Source of the DNA: Lota lota
Lineage: Eukaryota; Chordata; Actinopteri; Gadiformes; Lotidae
Direction: 5' to 3'
Length of the DNA: 64,000 nucleotides
Assembly (NCBI GenBank): GCA_026745465.1
Contig: JACYXH010000131.1
Coordinates: forward strand, 10,001-74,000
The notes under the pieces were generated by a model. It was not told where the DNA came from. It saw nothing but the letters and a program-made list of their open reading frames with translations, and made no database searches. Positions 24,996 to 38,024 of the stretch are shown piece by piece. The position numbers were made by a program, and so were the translations under genes. Position 1 is the stretch's first letter. Each line of letters starts with the position of its first letter.

Positions 24996-25290
24996 AACAC
25001 AAACACCAGCCCAACATCACCCCAACACCAACACAACCCCAACCACCCAGACACCACCCAAACACCAACACCACCCCAACATCAACCCAACACCAACAAC
25101 ACCCCAACACGACCCCAACACAACCCCAACACCAATACCACCCCAACACCACCCCAACACCAATACCACCCCAACACCACCCCAACACCAACACCACCCC
25201 AACACTAACACCACCCTAAGACCACCCCAACACCAACCCAACCCCAACACCACCCCAAAACCACCCCAACACCACACCACCCCAACACCA
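24996..25290. repeat. (CCAACACCA)-type low-complexity tract
   Basis: C/A-only variable repeat of ccccaacacc words. It creates Thr/Pro-rich and Gly/Val/Trp-rich frames on the two strands that are not genes. Confidence 0.95.
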
Positions 25291-25299
25291 TTTAATTTA

Positions 25300-26100
25300 A
25301 TTACTAGCTAGGGCCTTGTCCTTCTCTGTCTGCCTCTGTACCTTCCTCTGCAATTTGATATGCAAAGATATTAAATGGGAGAGAAATACATGGTGGTATT
25401 TCTTCCTCCATGTATTCATTATAAATTGCTAATGAGTACCATTTTACTTTTCAAATTAGGCGTAATTCTAAGTAAAACATTTATCAAACTTCAGTTTTGA
25501 TTAACATGTTCAGGCTGAATACACTTGTCCTCATGAGTAAAAGAGATATCATATGTGTATCTTACTTAAAAATGATTATGGTCCCACTGCTACGTACCTT
25601 GCCCTGACGTCAGTCTCTACAGATCACTTTGAATCGGCTCACACTGGCTCTAGGCAGGAAGTACAACCAAATAACAGGATAAAGTATGCAGATAAAATGG
25701 AAACATCACTAGCAGCTGCACCCATTGATTAGGGACATTCGAAGGACGTTGGCCATTTGCAAACATTATTTGTTTAGGCCTTCACTGACTACCGGGCCGG
25801 GACATTGCTAGTTTTACTGTGTGACCTCACCGGACGCCGCCAATGCAGAGAGCCATCGCAAGCTGTAAATGACTTTGTGTGAGACACGTCAACGCGTTGC
25901 CTGAAGGATCATGGGAAATCTCTCTGTGTGTTCTATTGTTGTATGATGAAGGGGAAACGAACACGCAAGTGTCTCCACTCTGTTTTCTTGTTGTTCCTTT
26001 AAATTGAGTTTCACATGAACAGAGTGAACCCCTTGTTATGACGCCTCGCGATTTTTATGTTTTAATGCAAAAATTTTACATATTATACCTATAAGTAAAA
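25300..26100. repeat. Left arm of ~0.8 kb inverted repeat
   Basis: The segment from ccttgtccttctctgtctgcc to the poly-A-rich end near 26090 occurs inverted at 27780-28620, with about 1.7 kb between them. It belongs to the promoter-like family found upstream of the lectin genes. A partial direct copy lies at 26440-27000. No gene. Confidence 0.85.
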
Positions 26101-27054
26101 ACAATACAAAATAATTCAAAATCTTTATTCTTTTTTAGATTCATGTGTTTCTCTTAGTGTATTTGGGAGCCCGGAGCGGTCTACAATCTAAATGGTGTCA
26201 TAAAGAACAGGCACAGTCAACCAGGGGAGATATTCTCATAGATCTACAAAGTATGTTACATAGGTCTAGTCGTTTTTACATAATTTAATGTTGAAATGTT
26301 AGATATTATACCTTTAACCATGTCTAACCCAATACCTAGACTTAACCATTTAACCAGCTAAAATAAGTAATTTATCAAACTTCATTTAGAAAGCCGACTT
26401 GATAGTCTTAAAGGCAAAAGCTCAATGAATTGTTTTGATTACTAGCTAGGGCCTTGTCTTTCTCTGTCTGCCTCTGTACCTTCCTCTGCAATTTGGATTT
26501 ACAATTTTCATTAGAAATTGGTAATAAGTATAATTTTAGAATTTAGAATTAGAATTGTCCAATTATATGTAGTTCTAAGTAAAACATTTATTTTTCAAAC
26601 TTCAGTTTTGGTTAACATGTTCAGGCTGATTACACTTGTCCTCATGAGTAAAATAGATATCAGATGTGTATCTTACTTTAAAATGATTGTGGCCCCACTG
26701 CTACGTACCTTGCCCTGACGTCTGTCTCTACATATCACTTTGCATCGGCTCACACTGGCTCTAGGCAGAAAGTACAACCAAATGACAGGATAAAGTATGC
26801 AGATAAAATGGAAACATCACTAGCAGCTGCACCCATTGAACAGGGACATTCGAAGGACGTTGGCTATTTGCAAACATTATTTGTATAGGCCTTGTGAGAT
26901 ACGTCAACGCTTTGCCTGAAGGATCATGGGAAATATCTCTTTGCGTTACATTGTTGTGTGATGAAGGGAAAATGGACATACAAGTGTCTGTACTCTATTT
27001 TCTTGTTTTACCTTTAAATTGAGTTTCATATGGGCATTTTGTTTCTCCAGAACC

Positions 27055-27488
27055 ATGGGGTCCAGTCGTCTCATCTGCAGTTTCATTGGTAGGGAGTCCA
27101 CACAGCACTACAGTATTTATCATTACCCAGTTCAATATATTGAATTAATAAAAATGTACCTGCCATAACTTTTGAATGTCGAGCTCCTGCTATGTTATTG
27201 TGATCGTGGGAGTGTAAGCGTCCTACCACGAATAGTTAGAATATTTCATAGATACAACAGGATCAATGCTTGCAAATAATAGCTGAAGTATTTATTATAT
27301 TAAGTAAATAATATTTTCCTCATCACCAGGTGTTGTGGTCCTCCTGTGGAAGTCACCTGGATTTTCAGGTATTTCTATGTGCCCCATTTAGGGGCCGATG
27401 ACTAGTTATAATTATTTATATTAGTATTGTGTTTTGAACAATAGCATGCAACTTGAAAAACTATTCTGTGCTTCCTTTCTCCATTAAG
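27055..27488 (+). pseudogene. Truncated third lectin copy (exons 1 and 2 only)
   Basis: Exon 1 (27055-27088) and exon 2 (27330-27368) match the first coding exons of lectins A and B, including the signal-peptide codons and the GTAGG donor. The match continues through intron 2 to the exon 3 acceptor (attaagca at about 27483-27490), where the sequence switches to a copy of the promoter-like repeat (cccattgaacagggacattc). Exons 3-7 are absent, so no lectin domain can be made. It lies inside the inverted repeat. Confidence 0.88.
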
Positions 27489-27779
27489 CACCCATTGAAC
27501 AGGGACATTCGAAGGACGTTGGCTATTTGCAAACATTATTTGTTTAGGCCTTCACTGACTACCGGGACATTGCTAGTTTTACTGTGTGACCTCACCGGAC
27601 GCCGCCAATGCAGAGAGCCATCGTAAGCTGCAAATGACTTTGTGTGAGACACGTCAACGCGTTGCCTGAAGGATCATGGGAAATCTCTGTGTGTGGTATA
27701 TTGTTATGTGATGAGTGTATGTATGTGTGCATATGAGTGTACATATGTGTATTGTTTTGAAAATGTTTCACTTATAATA

Positions 27780-28620
27780 ACTTATTATATAACGTATAAT
27801 ATGTAACATTTCTGCATTAAAACATAAAAATCGCGAGGCGCCATAACAAGGGGTTTGCTTTGTTCATGTGAAACTCAATTTAAAGGTACAACAAGAAAAC
27901 AGAGTGGAGACACTTGTGTGTTAGTTTTCCCTTCAACACACAACAATATACCACACAGAGAGATTTCCCATGATCCTTCAGGCAACGCGTTGACGTGTCT
28001 CACACAAAGTCATTTGCAGCTTGCGATGGCTCTCTGCATTGGCGGCGTCCGGTGAGGTCACACAGTAAAACTAGCAATGTCCCGGCCCGGTAGTCAGTGA
28101 AGGCCTAAACAAATAATGTTTGCAAATGGCCAACGTCCTTCGAATGTCCCTGATCAATGGGTGCAGCTGCTAGTGATGTTTCCATTTTATCTATCTGCAT
28201 ACTTTATCCTGTCATTTGGTTGTTCTTCCTGCCTAGAGCCAGTGTGAGCCGATGCAAAGTGATATGTAGAGACTGACGTCAGGGCAAGGTACGTAGCAGT
28301 GGGCCATAATCGTGTTTAAGTAAGTTACACATCTGATATCTCTTTTACTCATGAGGACAAGTGTAACTAGCCTAAACATGTTAACCAAAAATAAAGTTTG
28401 AAAAATAAAGGTTTTATTTAGAACTACATATAATTGGACATACTTATTATAATATCTAAACTTATACTTATTACCAATTTATCACGAATACATTGAGGAC
28501 GAAATACAACCATGTATTTCCCTCCCATTGAATATATTTGCATATCAAATTGCAGAGGAAGGTACAGAGGCAGACAGAGAAGGACAAGGCCCTAGCTAGT
28601 CATTAAAACAACTCATTGAC
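27780..28620. repeat. Right arm of the inverted repeat
   Basis: Reverse complement of 25300-26100 with scattered differences, for example gcgttgacgtgtctcacaca at 27986 onward. No gene. Confidence 0.85.
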
Positions 28621-29107
28621 ATCTCAACCAATCAAAGGGAAGTCTGTTTAATATATTATCAGCATGATAATAGTGCCAGCAGTGGCAAGCCACGACCCTA
28701 GATAATGTGTATTAGTGGTACCATTAAAGGGATACGACCTGATGATGCCATGTGTATAAGTACAAGCATTTCTAGGAGCCTAGGTCTTTGTGTATTTTTA
28801 CCTTTAAAGACTATCAAGTCGGCTTTCTAAATGAAGTTTGATAAATTACTTATTTTAGCTGGTTAGATGGTTAAGTATAGGTATTAGGTTAGACATGGTT
28901 AAAGGTATAATATGTAACATTTCTACATTAAATTAATTAAACACTCATCTAGCCTTGCTTACCCGTTTTCCCCTGTATCTCAAACTTAAAGGAGTTTGTT
29001 GTAATAAAGAGAGCAATGTTTTTGTTAAATTCACCTCATATCTCTCACCTTTCCTTTCCTGCCGATAACCCCATAGTCACTCTCACAGTGAGGGCTTGAG
29101 GATTAGT
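28621..29107. other. Intergenic, AT-rich
   Basis: No gene seen. Parts (28690-28930) recur in opposite orientation near 29500-29660 and 26280-26410. Confidence 0.5.
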
Positions 29108-29216
29108 ATTTGCATACAAGAGCCTTTGCATGAATTAATGCAAATCCAAGTGTATAAGGTGCTGATCCTAGATGCAGACGCCTCATTCGTAGCAGAAGGA
29201 CCTACAGACTCTGCCG
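29108..29216 (+). promoter_or_regulatory. Octamer-rich promoter-like segment with first-exon donor
   Basis: ATTTGCAT at 29108-29115, TTTGCAT at 29125-29131 and ATGCAAAT at 29138-29145 precede a tataag (29152) and a copy of the lectin untranslated exon ending in GCCG|GTGAGT (29216). The equivalent sites before genes A and B have diverged. It could be an alternative promoter for lectin B; this is inference. Confidence 0.45.
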
Positions 29217-30514
29217 GTGAGTACCATCTTCAAGTCAGAGAGACTAAACCATTTTAAGATTTTATTGTGTCACTCTGTAATGGTAGACTCCTCATTTTTG
29301 GACACCTAAGATGAATGTAATTTGTGTATTACTTATGGCTCTATCTGAAACTATTTGTTTTCACTTTTAATAGAATGTAGAATGTATCATTTCAGATATT
29401 CTTAAAGATGTACAAAATATATAACATAGGTCTTGTCGTATTAAGATAATTTAATGATGATGATGGTTAATTTTAACCATCTAACCAGCTAAAATAATAA
29501 ATTTATCAAACGTAATTTAGAAAGCCAAAGTGTGAGTAGCTCACTTTGAAAGTCTTTGAAAAACCTAGGCTCCTAGAAATGCTTGTACTTATACACATGG
29601 TATCGTCAGGGTGTATCCCTTTAATGGTACCACTAAAACACATTGTCTAGGGTCATGGTTTGCCACTGCTGGCACTATTATCATGCTTCAAATGTAATAA
29701 ACAGACTTCCTGTCTGCCTCTCTACCTTCCTCTTCAATTTGATATGCAAAGATATTCAATGGGAAAGAAATACATGGTGGTATTTCTTCCTCCATGTATT
29801 CATTATAAATTGGTAATAAGTACCATTTTAGAACTTTTTCAATTATGTGTAATTCTAAGTAAAACATTAATTTTTCAAGCTCAGATATCAGATGTGTATC
29901 TTACTTTAAAATGATTATGGCCCCACTGCTACGTACCTTGCCCAGACGTCTGTCTCTACAGATCACTTTGCACCGGCTTGAACAGGGACATGTGAAGAGC
30001 AATGGATATTTGCAAACATTATTTGAATAGACTATTAGGTATGGCACTAAGTATACTGCCGACCTGACCGTGACATTGCTCATTTTAGTGTCGGAGCCCC
30101 GGACTCGTCTGCCTCACACTTTGTTTCTCACACTTTCTGTGAGACTCGTCAATGCCTTGTAAGAACCCTAATGTTTGCAAAGAAGAGCCTTTGGATTACT
30201 TAAGTCAATTCCAAGTTTATCTTGTGCTGATCCTAGATTCAGATGCTTCATTCATACAGAAGGACCTACTGACTCTGCCGGTGAGTACCATCTTCAAGTC
30301 AGAGAGACAAACTATTTTAGGATTGTTTTGTATTGGTCTTTAATGGTAGACTCCTCATTTTTGGACTCCGAAGATTAATGTAATATTTCAGTTACTTATA
30401 GCTCCATTTCAAGTGATCTATTTGTTTTCACTTTTAATAGAATGTTAATATGAAGGAATGTATACCTAGTAGCTAGTGTTATCTATTGTCTGGGCATGTT
30501 GTTTCTCCAGAACC

Positions 30515-33500
30515 ATGGGCTCCAGTCGTCTCATCTGCAGTTTCATTGGTAGGTATTCCACACAGCACTACAGTATTTATCATTATCCAGTTCATTATAT
30601 TGAATAAAAATGTACCTGCCATAACTTTTGACAGTTGACCTCCTCCTATGTTTTTGTGACCGTGGGCGTGTGTAAGATTCCTACAAGAAATAGTTAGAAC
30701 ATTTCATAGATACAATAGTTGCAGGATAAATGCTTGTAAAAAATAGCTGAAGTATTTATTTTATTAAGTTAATAGTATTTTCTCATCACCAGGTGTTGTG
30801 GTCCTCCTGTGGAAGTCACCTGGATTTTCAGGTATTTCTATGTGCCCCATTTAGGGGCCGATGACTAGTTATAATTATTATTGTAAGTATTTAAATGTGT
30901 TTTGAACACTAGAATGCAACTTGACAAACTATTCTGTGGTTCCACTCTCCATTAAGCTGCATCTCGCATTAACCTGGCGTTGAGCGGCACGGCTATTCAG
31001 TCTACAACCTACACGGACACGGGGAAGGCTGAACACGCCATCGATGGGAACACCGACCCTCAGTGGGAGCACAACAGCTGCACCGCTACCCAGGAACAGG
31101 CCAAACGATGGTGGAGGCTGGAGCTGCCTGGTGTGTACAGGGTGTCAGAGATCCAGGTCACTAATAGGAATGCCTATAGGGAGAGACTCAATGGCGTGGA
31201 AATACTCATCGGGAATTCACTGGCGAACAACGGCAACGACAATCCAAGGTGAATCACTGGTGTCACCTCCCCTACTTCCACTCAATACTGTTAGACTACC
31301 AGCCAAAACGTTCTGGGTTTGATCCCTAATGACCTCGACCTGCTTTTAAGTGTCCTTGGATAAAAGTGTAAATTACTTAATAGCATAGAATATTATACTC
31401 CCAGAAAATAAGGGAACACAACCATTGCTCTGCTCAAGTACACCTGGACACACACCAGCTACTGGAATCTGGTCTCTGATACCTTCACCAGACTACTGTA
31501 TCTTCTCTCTCTGTCTCTTTTCCTCAGGTGTGCCATCATCAACGATGACCCAAGCTGCTTGACTCAGACTGTCAAGTGTTGGGGAATGGAAGGAAGATTC
31601 ATAAACTTCTACAAGAACTCTGATGTAACAGATATTTTGGCGTTGTGTGAGGTCAAAGTGTACGGAGGTAGGAACCCAGTCCATCATTACATGATCATCA
31701 AAGGGGGATGGGTGTACCAGTACCACTGTTCAACCATCATTGGTCAAACGTAAAATGCTGCTGGTCGTTATAGTATACCACTAACAATTAAGTAGTTCAC
31801 CTAAAGTTAAAGGTTGGCACCACTGATAACTGTTCTGTATTGTGATATTTCAGAGTGAAGTATCAAAGTAAGTTGTTTTCTGAATGGTCCAAGACACCTC
31901 ATAGCCCTTCACATCCGTTGAGTTCACGTGTGCTGAGATAAGACTGTGGTGGTTCCTTTTTTTGAGAGAAAGAACTGTCTGAATGTGTCTGAATGTGTTG
32001 TTTTGCCCTTAAAATGTACTTGTTTAAAAACATCCCACACTGATTGGCAATTCATTTAGTGCCACTAATAGTTAGTGCTTTTATCACGTTATGCCTGATG
32101 AACAATAAAGTTTTCACGCACGTGACAAACTATTTACATCAGACGCGATGCGAATATGCGGCCTATTCCTATAATAATCGCTTCTGTGAAAAAACTGATT
32201 TAACCTATATAGCCTAGCGAAGACGAGCTTATGCTCCGTCCTTTCTCCAAAACATGTCTTTAGAGGATTCAATCACACTGAAGTTTTACTTTTAATCCAA
32301 GTGTAAAATAGTGTAGTGAATGGCTGTTCACGCATGAGGGGATTATGATAAGTGGGTGTGTTTTAGTTAGTTATTAGTTAGTTTATGTTAGTTTTCACGT
32401 TAGTTTCCCTGCTCAATAACTAAAATCTGCTATTAATCTTTCATAGAAAGTTGGTATCCAAAACAGAACTGTTGCGAGACAACTGCACACCTTCATGCAA
32501 CCTGTTCACGTACCGAGGAGGAAGTAAACATTGGCTTATAGCGCTGACTGCTATCGAGATGAATGATCAATACATATAACAGATAGTGATAATCATAGGT
32601 CTATGATTGTAGTTTACCACTATGGATGCAGTAAGAACACTCTGCGGAGAAACGTTAATAGGCTGTTACCTCCTCCAACTTGTACAGTTTCCATGGTGAC
32701 TTTGACAAAGACAGCGAAATATGATTGGTTTAACAGATTTATTCTCTGGCTAGAGTCGTAAAAATTCGACCTTGGTGTGAATCAATTGTATGTTAACTTT
32801 CGCAAAATGGAAATCACTTTGTATGTGTTCACTCCCATTCAACTCAATGACTTATTTTTTTATTGTTGTGTGAAACGAACAATCACATTCAATGTAAAAC
32901 AACGTGAGTCATTATTTTGTTGCTATTATTAATATTTACTTAAATATATTTCATAAATTATTTAAATAAATGTAAATTGGTAGAATGCCCTCTAGTGGAC
33001 AGAACGTTTAACAACTACATGCTGATAGTGGCATTGATAATGCAGAAGACTGTATATAAAGTGTATAGGTACATAGTAAATATTAATAGTAGGCTAGACT
33101 ATTTTGAATGGGATTATAGATGAAGATTCATAGCTCTACTAGACTTACAGTGCTGAATGTAATAACTTCCTCAACAACACACTGTCAATTATTACCACAG
33201 AGCTCGCTGCACCCTCCATGAGCATTCAGGAGATGGGGAGGAACATCACACTGGTGGGGACACGGCTGTGCTGGTCAGACGCCCTGCTCTACTGCAGAGA
33301 CTCTCACTGGGACCTGCTGAGCCTCATGGGCCCAGAAGACCAGGAGATGATTGATGAGCTGGTGGCTCGCACCCCCTTCCCACTAACCAGCCACCTCTGG
33401 GTGGGCCTGCGCAGGTACTGGCCAGACCTTGGTGTCTATCAGGCAATCAAGTCTCTCCTTATGATCATCTGTCCGTCCATCACTTTGTCTTATCAAAAAT

Positions 33501-34147
33501 ACCATGAAAATAACAAAAGCTAAATATTTGGCCACATTATTCTTCCTTCCACCCAGGTAACTCTTTAATCTCTTTCAATGTTGGTAGGTCTCTTTTAGGA
33601 AGCTCCTGGTTTTGGATGTCCGGTGACCCGATGGACTTCAACCAATGGGACGAAGGCTCGCAACATTCCAGCCCCTGTGGGGGCGTGTCCAGTGTTGAAC
33701 CTTCCACATGGAGGCCACGCTCTTGTGAAGAACATCTTAACTTCATCTGCTTTACAGGTTGGTGTCCAGCCTATAGAATCATTACCAGGTCCTTATAAAG
33801 CAAAATATGCTTAACCTTCTGCAAAGGCATGCACCAGCTTGCATATACTACCTGCACAAGGGAGTCAAAGATAAGATCTTCATGAGGAATCTCCTCTTTC
33901 AGTCCACTTTTTAACATTTACAAACAGCTTGAAACAGTAAGAGGTTCAAGCTTCCTGTTTGGGAAAATAAAAATCCTCGTTAGTACTACGCTAAACCTAG
34001 GAGTGTGAATGAGGGAAAAAAACTCTAGGTATTTTACGCCACTTTCATTAACCTTCTTATATTTCTATTTCTGCAGGTCCGACAGAAGGAGTGAACAAGT
34101 TGCGCTTCTATACTTCCACAAGAGAGAATCAAATTCGCTGCACCTAA
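30515..34147 (+). CDS. Secreted F-type lectin / C-type lectin-like fusion, copy B
   Basis: Same seven-exon plan as copy A: 30515-30548, 30793-30831, 30957-31248, 31528-31667, 33201-33414, 33588-33757, 34077-34147. GT-AG borders and phases agree. Total 960 nt, 319 residues; exon 3 starts three bases earlier than the main choice in A because the second AG of the NAGNAG is changed (aagctg). Signal peptide ~1-24, F-type domain ~25-168, C-type lectin-like domain ~176-296, tail ending NQIRCT. F-type differences from A cluster in surface segments (TNRNAYRERLNG here, TNMNAWREQLKG in A). The calcium motifs of sugar-binding C-type lectins are not visible. The untranslated exon ends at 30280. Intron 4 is about 550 bases longer than in A. 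It is likely a functional paralogue with altered ligand contacts. Confidence 0.88.
32070..33130. other. Extra DNA in intron 4 of lectin B
   Basis: About 1 kb that lacks a counterpart in lectin A intron 4. It is AT-rich and has no obvious terminal repeats, open frame or tRNA-like head. It may be an unclassified insertion or sequence lost from A. Confidence 0.4.
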
Positions 34148-36840
34148 TTGGCCTCACTGGGGAACATAGCTGCTGATTCTGAAGAAGACCTGAGTAGTGA
34201 AGTTTCTGAATGCTGTAGCTCAGAGTGTGTCTGAGGTAGCTAGCTAGTTCTACATTCCGTCATTATGGGCTTTGTGACAGCCTATATTTTATGCTTGAAT
34301 AGCAAATATAATATATTTACTTTACTTTATAATCAGTGAACTTCTTTATGAGCAGATGTAGTTGTGTCATTTATCAATCCTTTGATCTGAAATGTGGAGA
34401 TTCTGAGTTCAAGATGGTTTCAAAAGACTAAATCAAGTATCTGTTGGTTTTTATATCTCTGTCTAGCTTAGCTGATTTACAAATTATATCCACACAGTAG
34501 GGTTATATCTTAAACTCTGATTGAGTAGGTTGTTTTAATGGAATTGAAGTGGGGATTAAATTTATGTCTTGATATTGACGATTCACTTTTTCTTGATGTG
34601 AATGTGCTGGTTTGTCTTTATTTTGCATATAAATGTAACATATTTAATGTTTTTTTGCTAGTGTCATCCAAATATCACTGACCCGAAGACCAATATTCTG
34701 ACTGTATTAATAGATCATATGGTTTTCCCCGCTGTAGTTATCAGAAATGTTAGCAGGCTAGCTTTAGGTAACAGAGTAACATACACAGTTCTGATTCATG
34801 GTTCTCTTGGATAAGCTGTTTAATGACCATCAACCTATCCATGTAACGTTTTGACAAAATCATTGATGAAACGTGATCTCCAACCTAAACGTCAGAATAG
34901 GTTGCTTGTAAAGGTCTTTGAAAACGACCCATTTGACCGTTTCAGCCCCCTATCGACTGTTTGAAGAAACAGCAATACGTCACGTATGTCAAGGTTCTGC
35001 AAAAACAAAATGGATGACAATCATTATATTCTCAGTTGAAAAAGCAACATTTTAAGATGGTTACGGCATTAAAATGTGCTTTGATAACATTTATAGTGAT
35101 GAATATTTTTTTTAATGTTGTCATCTTCAGTCAGTGAATGTAGAGGATGTTTAGTTTGTTAGTTAATGCAACTTTTTCTATCGTTGCCATGGTGATTCAT
35201 ATAGATGCTGGTAACCCTGAAACAACGCAGCTTGCATGTTGTTTGAATCTTTGTATTGCGTTGTGTAACATTAGTCATCTGGGCTGCTATGTTATGTGTG
35301 TTATATGAAAGTCATGATATGTTATTTTATGTAACTGATGATGTTCTTTCAATAAAGACGTAGATTTTCGAGTGACCCACGGATAACTTTTTTCGTCTTT
35401 GGGACGGAGCAGGCCGACATGTTTTTGTGGGAAAACAGGGAGTTTATATCCACTTTGCTTCTGCCAAAAAATCCATTCTAAAGGTTAATTTTATAAAAAC
35501 ATAGATAATAAGCACAAGATAATCATGACCAATTAATTCCGCTTTAAAGCGTTTATGCGTCAATAAAGTAAAAGGAAGACTAAAAAGACTTTCAAAAGAT
35601 TACTACAATTAACATCATGAGGGTCCTAGACCTACAGGAAGTGATGCAAACACACCATTAACCCGTTAATGGTGTGTGCACAGAATTATTTGGCATCAAG
35701 ATAGCGAAGTCTGGTCTCTTTTTAAATGAATCAGGGCATCAAGATTTACTAAAGTAGTGCCTAATATACTGTACATCCAGCCCTACAGGAAGTTATATAA
35801 TTAGTAGGTGACCTAGGGGTCAAGGACACTTTGGAGTGAGAAAGAGACCTGGAGTTTCTTTCATATGAAAGAGGGCCTCAAGGACAAGTAAGATAATACA
35901 TTTAGGGCCTCTAGCCCTCCAGGAAGTAACTAAAAGAGTCTCGGATAATGCTCCATCTCATGACCTCTTACCCCTCTCACTTTGTTAGATCTCAGAAGGG
36001 GCGTGGCGCAGGCTCCTTCTGACCTTTCGACCCCATATATGAAAAACAGCTGTCTTTACAAGCTGTTGAGGAAAGTGTCTTTAAACAGTTAAATTTGGTT
36101 TTGCTTCATACTGTTCCCCCCTCCCAGCCAGAACCCGGTCTCTGCCCCCCACTGTTAGTTGACGACACCTTTTCCCTGCCATTACGCCCCCCCCCCCGCC
36201 AGATCCCTTTCTCTGAACCCATGTTTGAGTTCATATTTATATTTACCTTCATCCTGTTCTCATCCCCCTCCCTGCTAAACGTCTGTCTCTAACCCCCTTT
36301 TGTTCTTAAAGATATTGTAAGATATTGCTCCACGGTTGGTATTGCCATCAAATGGCCCTTCCTTTGTCTCACAACCTAACAACGGATCCCCCTCAGACAA
36401 ACAGGTCGGGGGCCCATCATCCCCCCCCCCTCCCCCGAAATAATTAACCTAGAGAGGGTGTAGGCGGTTTGTCATTGGCTTAATTTAATAACGGTAACCC
36501 AATAGCCATCTGTGGGTTGCACCTTTTTGCATGATAACAAGTAATGATTGGAGGTAACTGAGAGCCCCGCCCTTGTCATGTGCTTTAAGACACTGTGTTG
36601 TGTGATGACTAAAAAACTTTAGTGGGAGAAGAATGGGAGAAGAATAATAAGAGAGCACTCAGGATTTTACATACAGAATCAAGCAGAGCTTTTTGTGACC
36701 ATGGAAGGTCTCTGGTGGTTGTTTTGGGGATCCTGCATGAGCCCACAAATAGAGCACTGAACGTGAAGTATTGACTCAGCTGTATTTTTGGAAGAATCGG
36801 ACTGGAAACTTGCTGTGGATATATGTGAACTTCTACACAT
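34148..36840. other. 3' flank of lectin B and intergenic DNA
   Basis: The first ~500 bases match the 3' flank of lectin A. A perfect inverted repeat (CACACCATTAAC, 2-base centre, mirror arm) lies at 35651-35676. Pyrimidine- and C-rich DNA runs at 36100-36440. I see no supported gene. Confidence 0.5.
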
Positions 36841-37400
36841 GAGGCTAATTTACTCTCTTGACCTCAAGGTTCAGAGGATAGCCTAGCATCATAGAGCCAG
36901 AGTCTAGCGTCATTAAGATGATACATGATGGTGGTGGTGGTGCTGGTGGTGGTGCTGGTGGTGGTGCTGGTGGTAGTGGTGATGGTGGAGGAGTGCCCGG
37001 GTAAGGTAGTCATAAGGGGAGTCAGGGAGCCAATGTGCAGGCAGACATCTTGACAGGCGCTAGGACCCTGGGGAAGCCGTGGTCCCCAGGGTCCTAGCGC
37101 CTGTAAAGTGTGAACTCAGTGCGGTCAGCTCCAGTAGGAGGCCGATACTACCGGCCTACTGAAGACCAGACGGCCCTGTTTTCCAGGTACAGTCCCCGTT
37201 TTAAAAATAGGATTTTAAAGATACATGAATAGATTGAAAGGTTCTAGCTTGCTCATGAATATTCATTTATAGACAGTTGGTAATTAGTCTGGGGTCTATC
37301 TGATAGGCTGTGACGCGGCCTCGCTACGCGGGGGTCTATCTATGGACTTTATACCATAAGCAGACCGATCATAATCAATAGGCTATCAATACAATACAGA
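36840..37400. repeat. Second copy of the hairpin segment (matches 6930-7500)
   Basis: High identity over roughly 560 bases, including the hairpin at 37049-37108. In this copy the 5' arm C restores a G-C pair where copy A has T opposite G, and the 3' arm has one A (gtaaag) that breaks a pair. Confidence 0.85.
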
Positions 37401-38024
37401 ACGATTCCTTATCGGAGTAGAAGACTCTGGCTGTTTCTGGCTGGTTAACCAAAGCAGCCAGTAAGCCATAGTAGTAAGCCATTGGGCCCAGTCTTTTACT
37501 AGGCCTATAGTAGCCTACTGCATTCACCATGATAATAAGCTAAGAGTAAATCTGTCCCTTTTTTTATTTCAGAAAACATAACCTTAGATAGTTAGTTGAC
37601 TCTGTGGACCACTAAACTACAAATGTCCCCGCTTTTCATTTCATAAATCACCCAGTCATCTGGGTTAAGCTAGGTTTGTTTTAGCATTGTTACATTCAGT
37701 GAGCATAGGCTGCTAGTCAAAGTGAAGACAAATGTTGTCCAGTCAATCTGGATATACACGCATATAAAAAAAAAACTAAAAAGCATATAGGCCCTATATC
37801 CATATTCATAACTCCGTAACTAATATCTACAATAAGGAATGACCTCAGACCTAGTTGACCAATGGCGCTAATGGTAAGCCTGACCAATCACAAGCATTAG
37901 CCTAATTGTCTTTTCACAGGTGTTATCGTAGCATAAGCACAGCTGTCACTCATAACACTAGCTATGGGCCTGCTCCTTTATGTACCAGGGCCCAGGTAGG
38001 ATGTAGGCTAAAGGAGGTCAACTA
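37401..38024. other. Intergenic, nothing recognised
   Basis: No gene, RNA or clear repeat is seen. Confidence 0.5.

Noticed and set aside
24994-25311. Thr/Pro or Gly/Trp repeat protein
   Set aside because: Translation of a C/A-only simple tract.
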